Assembly (NCBI GenBank): GCA_937872895.1
Contig: CALMUP010000022.1
Location: forward strand, 1-64,000
Direction of reading: 5' to 3'
DNA from: an uncultured Verrucomicrobiota bacterium
GTDB lineage: Bacteria; Verrucomicrobiota; Kiritimatiellia; CAIVKH01
DNA: 64,000 bases
How positions within the stretch are numbered: position 1 is the first letter of the stretch; every line of letters begins with the position of its first letter. The translations under genes were made by a program, and so were the position numbers. Under the pieces are notes generated by a model. The model made no database searches. It had not been told where the DNA came from and saw nothing but the letters and a program-made list of their open reading frames with translations. Below are positions 48,401-54,400 of the stretch, piece by piece.

Positions 48401-51400
48401 TGTCGGCGACCGAGCCCGACCTGTCGGGCGCCTTCACCGCGGTGTACAACGTGACGGTGGAGAACGTGGGCGGCTCGATCGGGACCTACGACCTGAGCGA
48501 CACGCCGGCACCGGACACGAACATCACGGTAAACGGGGCTTCGGTCTCGGGCCAGGTGACGACGAACTTCACCGGCGCGGGTCCGTACGCGCTGGCTTCG
48601 GGCGCGTCGATCGCGGTGGGCGCAACCCACACCTATACGTTGTCGGTAAGCCTGACCCTGGAGTCGCAGGTTCTGGCCGGTGCGGCGTTCATCACCACCT
48701 GCGGCGAGGGCAGCGGCACCCCGGTGGCGGGCGAAGGGCTGTTCAACGCGGCGACGGTGACCTACGGTACGAACAGCACCTCGATCACCACCAACGATTG
48801 CGGCGACGTGCCGCCGTTCCTGCTGATCGACAAGACCTTCGTGTCGGCGAGCGAGCCGAGCCTGTCGGGCGCGTTCAGCGCGACCTACAACATCACGGTG
48901 GTCAACGTCGGTGGCCAGGTCGGCACGTATGACCTGAGCGACAGCCCGTCGCCCGACACCAACGTGACGGTCAACGGCGCGGCGGTGACCGGCCAGGCGA
49001 CCAACAGCTTCGTCGGCGCGGGTCCGTATACGCTGGCCTCGGGTGCGTCGATCGCGGTGGGCGCGACCCACACCTACACGCTGACCGTGGACCTGACCCT
49101 CGAGGCGCAGGTGCTCGCCGGTGCGGTGTCGGTCAGCCTGTGCGGTGACGGAACCGGCACGCCGGTGGCGGGCGAAGGCCTGTTCAACGCGGCGACGGTG
49201 ACCTACGGCACGAACAGCACGACGATCACGACGAACGATTGCGGTGAGATCCCGCCGTTCATCCTGATCGACAAGACCTTCGTCTCGGCCAGCCCGGCTG
49301 ACACCAACGGCCTGTTCACCATCACCTACAACGTGACGGTGGAGAACGTGGGCGGCACGGCGGGGACCTATAACCTGACCGACACGCCGGCTCCGGACAC
49401 CAACGTGTCCATCCTCGGGGTGGCGGTGACCGGCCAGGTGACGACGAACTTCACCGGTGCGGGTCCGTACACGCTGGCCACCGGTGCGTCGATCGGCGCA
49501 GGCGTGGCGCAGAGCTACCAGCTGGTCTTCGATGCCCAGTTGAGCATGGCGGTGATGGACGGCACGACCTTCGTGACCACCTGCGGTGAAGGCAACGGCA
49601 CGCCGGTGGCGGGCGAGGGCCTGTTCAACGCGGCGACCGTGACCTACGGCACGAACAGCACAACGATCACCACCAACGACTGCGGCAACATCCCGCCGAT
49701 CGTGACGATCCGGAAGGACTTCGTGTCCACGACGCCGATCGACACCAACGGTGCGTTCACGGTGACCTACACGATCACGGTGGACAACAGCGGCGGCGTG
49801 GCGGAGATCTACGACCTGTCGGATCTGCCGACGCCGGACGCGAACGTGACGATCCTCGGCGGCGCGGTGAGCGGCTTCGCGACCCAGACGCTGGTCGGCG
49901 CGGGCCCGTACACCCTGGCCACCGACGCATCGATCGCGGCGGGTGCGACGCACGTGTACACGCTGACCCTGAACGCGCAGCTCTCGACCTCGGTGCTGTC
50001 GGGTTCGGTGTCGGTCAGCCTGTGCGGCGAACGTTCGGGTACGCCCAACGCAGGTGAAGGCCTGTTCAACCTGGCCACCCTGGCCGTGGGCACGAACAAC
50101 ACCGTGATTACCGATGATGCCTGCGGCGACATCCCGCCGCTGCTGGTTCCGTTCAAGACCTTCGTGTCGGCCTCGGAGCCGGACCTCAACGGCGACTTCA
50201 GCGCGACCTACACGATTACCATGGTCAACGTCGGCGGTTCGTCCACGACCTACGACCTGGTCGACACCCCGGCCCCGGACACCAACATCACGGTCAACGG
50301 CGCCTCGGTCAGCGGCTACGCGGTGCTGTCGTTCACCAACGCGGGTCCGTACACCCTGGCCACCGACGAACTGATCGGCGCCGGCTCGAACCACGTTTAC
50401 ACCCTGGTGCTCGACCTGACCCTCGGCGAAGGGATCCGGATCAGCCGCACCTTCCCGCTGCCCTGCCTGGAGAGCGGTTTCGGGTATGAGGCCAACCGCG
50501 GCCTGTACAACCGGATCAATGTTACCTACACCACCAACGAATTCCCGTTGGAGGTCGAGGCCTGCGGTGAGATCCCGCCGTTCATCCTGATCGACAAGTT
50601 CTTCGTTTCGGCCACGGAAGCTGACATCGACGGAAACTTTGTCGCCACCTATGATGTGTCGGTGATCAACGTGGGCGGCACGGAAGGGACGTATGACCTG
50701 ACCGACACGCCGTCGCCGGATACCAACATCACGGTCAACGGCGCTTCGGTCACCGGTCAGATTACCACCAACTTCACCGGTGCCGGTCCGTACACCCTGG
50801 CCACCGGCGAAATGCTGGGCGAGGGGGCCATCCACACCTACACGCTGTCGGTCAGCATGACCCTGCAGTCCCAGGTGCTCGCGGGTGCGTCGTTCGTCAC
50901 GCTCTGCGGCGACGGCAACGGCACCCCGGTGTCGGGTGAGGGTCTATTCAACGAGGCCACGGTGATCTACGGCACAAACCGCACGACCATCTCGACCAAC
51001 GATTGCGGCGAGATCCCGCCGTTCCTGTTCATCGACAAGAGCTTTGTCAGCGCGGGTGATGTGGATGGCGGCGGTAACTTTGTGGCCACCTACACGGTGA
51101 CGGTCCGGAACACCGGTGGATCCGCGACCACCTATGACCTGACCGACGCTCTGGATCCGGATCTGTCCATCACAGTCAACGGCGGTTCGGTTACCGGCTT
51201 CACCAACCTGACCCTGGTCGGCGCCGGTCCGTACACGCTGGCCACCGATGCGGCCATCGACTCCGGGGCCACCCACAGTTACACCCTTGCCCTGAATATG
51301 ACGATCAACTCCAACGTGCTCAACGGTACGGAGACGATCAGCGCCTGCTCCGCGGAAGGCCGCTCCGAGCCGGGCCAGGGCCTGTACAACGAAGCCACGG

Positions 51401-54400
51401 TGGTGTTCGGAACGAACGACACGACGATCTCTACGAACGCCTGCGGGGACATCACCGCAACCATCCGCCTGTTCGCTGATCCGTTGTGCATTGACGATGC
51501 GCCTTACATCCAGTACCTGATCGTGCCGATCGGATTCACCCCGAGCAACACGGCGACCATCACCTGGGTCAACACCAACGGGGTCACCGTGCGTGTTGAC
51601 ACCAACCTGCCGCTCGCCGGCACGCTGGTCTGGCCGGGTACGACCTTCGACACCAACGGGGTGGTCACCGACTGGCCGGGATGGGTGTTCACCAACGGCA
51701 TCTGGGTGGTGGAGGATGACGGACTCCGCCCGTTCCTTACCCTGATCGCCTCGGTCAACCCGACCAACGCCACGGTTGAGTTGTACCCGCCGGAATCGCC
51801 GGAGTGCAGCCCGAATCCGCCGGCCACCATCGGCGATTTCGTCTGGGATGACCTCAACCTCAACGGCATCCAGGATCCGGGCGAACCTGGTCTGTCCAAT
51901 ATCGTCGTGGTGCTCTACGACTTCACCAACGGGGTCGCTGGAGTGACCACCACCGATGTCAATGGCGCCTACGCCTTCCAGGTCCGTGCCGGCACCTACG
52001 AAGTCCAGTTCTTCCCGCCGACCGGCTACTTCTTCAGTCCGGCTTTCGAGGGCACGAATACCGCGATCGACAGCAACGCCGACGCGATCACCGGCCTCTC
52101 CGGTCCCATCACGGTATCGGCCGGCCAGGTCGAGGACACCATTGACGCCGGTCTGTTCACCACCGCGTTCATCGCCGGTTCGGTGTTCAACGACAGCAAC
52201 GGCAATGGCCTGTTTGATCCCGAGGACATCACCAACGGCATCCCGTCGGTGCTGATCACGCTGCTTGATGGCAATTCGAATGTCGTCACGACGACCTTCA
52301 CCGCAGCGGATGGCAGCTATATCTTCACGAACCTGCAGCCCGGCGTGTACACGGTTGTGGAAACCGATCCTGCCGGCTTCTACTCCACCGCGGACATCAG
52401 CGCTCCGAATGACAACATCATTCCGGGCATCACCATCGTCAGCGGTCAGGGTTCGACCGGCAACGACTTCCTCGATGCGCGCTACGCCGCCGTGGGCGAC
52501 CGGGTCTGGCTGGACTTCGGCAATGGCATCCAGGATCCGGGTGAGGCTGGTCTGGGCGGGGTGCGCCTGACCCTGTTCGACTCCAACAATGTGGTGGTCG
52601 GGGTCACCACCTCGGCGCCGATCAGCGGGTTCTACCGCTTCTCGAACCTGGTGGCGGGGGCTTACAACATCCGCATCTCGGTACCGCCAGGCTCGGGCAT
52701 CAGCCCGCAGTTCCAGGGCAGCGATCCGACGGTTGACAGCGATGTCAATCCGACCAATGCCTTCACGCCGGTGTTTGTCCTGGTGCCTGGCCAGAACAAC
52801 ACCAACGTCGATGCCGGTCTGTACGACTTCCAGATCTACGCGGCCATTGTCGAGGTCTCGGGATCGATCGTTCAGGGTACGCCGGTGCTGGCCTGGGAGA
52901 CCGAGACGGAATACGGTACGGCCGGTTGGCTCGTCCAGCGCGAGAGCGCCGACGGTCGCTGGATCACGATCAGCGGGGACCTCCCGGCGCTGGGCAGCTC
53001 GCAAGCCGGGGCATCGTACCGTTGGCCGGATACCGGGGCCGAACCCGGTGCGACCTACCGGTACCAGCTGGTCGAACTTGAGTCCCGCGGTTCGCAACGC
53101 GTCAGCGGTCCGTACGAAATCACCTACGCCAAAGCCGGTCGCACGGCCCAGTCGGCGGGTGCCGCAACGTTCTCGGCCACCGCCAAGACCTTCACGCCGG
53201 TGGTTGCCCAGGCCGGTGTCCGCACCCTCAGTGCAGAGTCCGGCGGCACGGTGATCGCGGCGAAGGTCGCGATTACCAACGACGGCCTGTTCAGGGTCAC
53301 AGCGGCCCAGTTGGCCTCGGTGCTCGGCGTTGATGCAGCCGTGGTAGCGGCCAGCCCGGTCCGGGTCGAACATCTCGGCCTGGAGATCCCGGCGCAGCGC
53401 GACGGCGACGACGTGGTGTTCCATGCCCGCGGCTACAACAGCATGTTCACCGACCGTAACGTGTACCGCCTGTCGCTGGCTTTGGCCCAGCCAGTGCCGG
53501 AACAGGTGGTTGCGGGTGGTTCCGGTGTGCCAGTCCAGTCCACCATAGCCACGGTAGCCGTAGAACAGCAATTGTTGCTGCGTCCGGAGCTGTTTACCGA
53601 TGCCCAGTCGGACCTCTGGTTGTGGCGTCAGTTGATCAGTGGAATCCCCAGTCGCGCCGAATTTACGGCGATGGTGGACGTCCCGCACCTGGTGGCCGGC
53701 ACTCCGGCGCAGTTGACCGTGCGGGTCAAGGGCGGTTCGCCGCACGCCCACGGCGTGGTGGTGCAGGTCAATGGCCAGTCGGTGGGTTCCGCGAGCTTTA
53801 GCGGGTTGGCCGAGCACGACCTGATCGTGACCCTGCCTGCCGGTCTTCTGACCTCGGGTGCCAACTCGGTCAGGCTGTCGATGACGCCGCCGGTGGGGGT
53901 CACATCCGACCAGGTGTACCTTGACCGGATCCAGGTGATGTACCAGCGGGCCCTGGTGGCCGGGGACCATGGCCTGGTCTTCGACGCGCCGGTCGGCTCG
54001 GTCCAGGTGACCGGACTCAACGGTTCCGCGATCGAGGTATGGGATGTAACCGATGTATTCCAGCCGGTGCGGCTGGTCGGTTTCGCCCAGAGCTTGCAGG
54101 CGGGTACCTGGTCGGTGAGCTTCCAGGCGCCACGGACGGGACGTTATGCGGTATCAGCGGCACCGGCCAGCCCTGTGGCGGTCACTGCCTGGTATGCCAA
54201 CGACCTGAAGGTCAACACCCACGAGATCGACTACCTGGTCATCCACGGCAACGGCCTCGGCGCCGGAGCCCATGCACTGGCGGCGGATCGCTCGGCCAAG
54301 GGCTTGCGCACCAAGGTGGTGTCGATGGAGTCGGTGTACGACGCCTTCAACCACGGTATTACCGACGCCCGTGTGCTCAAGGCCTTCCTCGGTTACGCCT

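Larger units (their letters stand above)
45298..51471 (+). repeat. Fourteen 441-bp (147-residue) repeat units
   Basis: Each unit starts with a form of LIDKTFVSAS and ends with NDCGEIPPF or similar. The aligned codon positions checked (45304, 45745, 46186, 46627, 50596, 51037) fit multiples of 441 exactly, so there is no net insertion or deletion over 14 units. Conserved Cys pairs (CGEG.., NDCG) recur in nearly every unit. Confidence 0.9.

Noticed and set aside
46135-50835. A 1,566-codon open frame on the minus strand
   Set aside because: It is antisense to the repeat array. Low stop frequency in high-GC, codon-biased repeats explains it; the translation is Arg/His/Val-rich without domains.
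50944-53970. A 1,008-codon minus-strand open frame
   Set aside because: Same cause: antisense shadow of the giant gene, compositionally odd and lacking a ribosome site.
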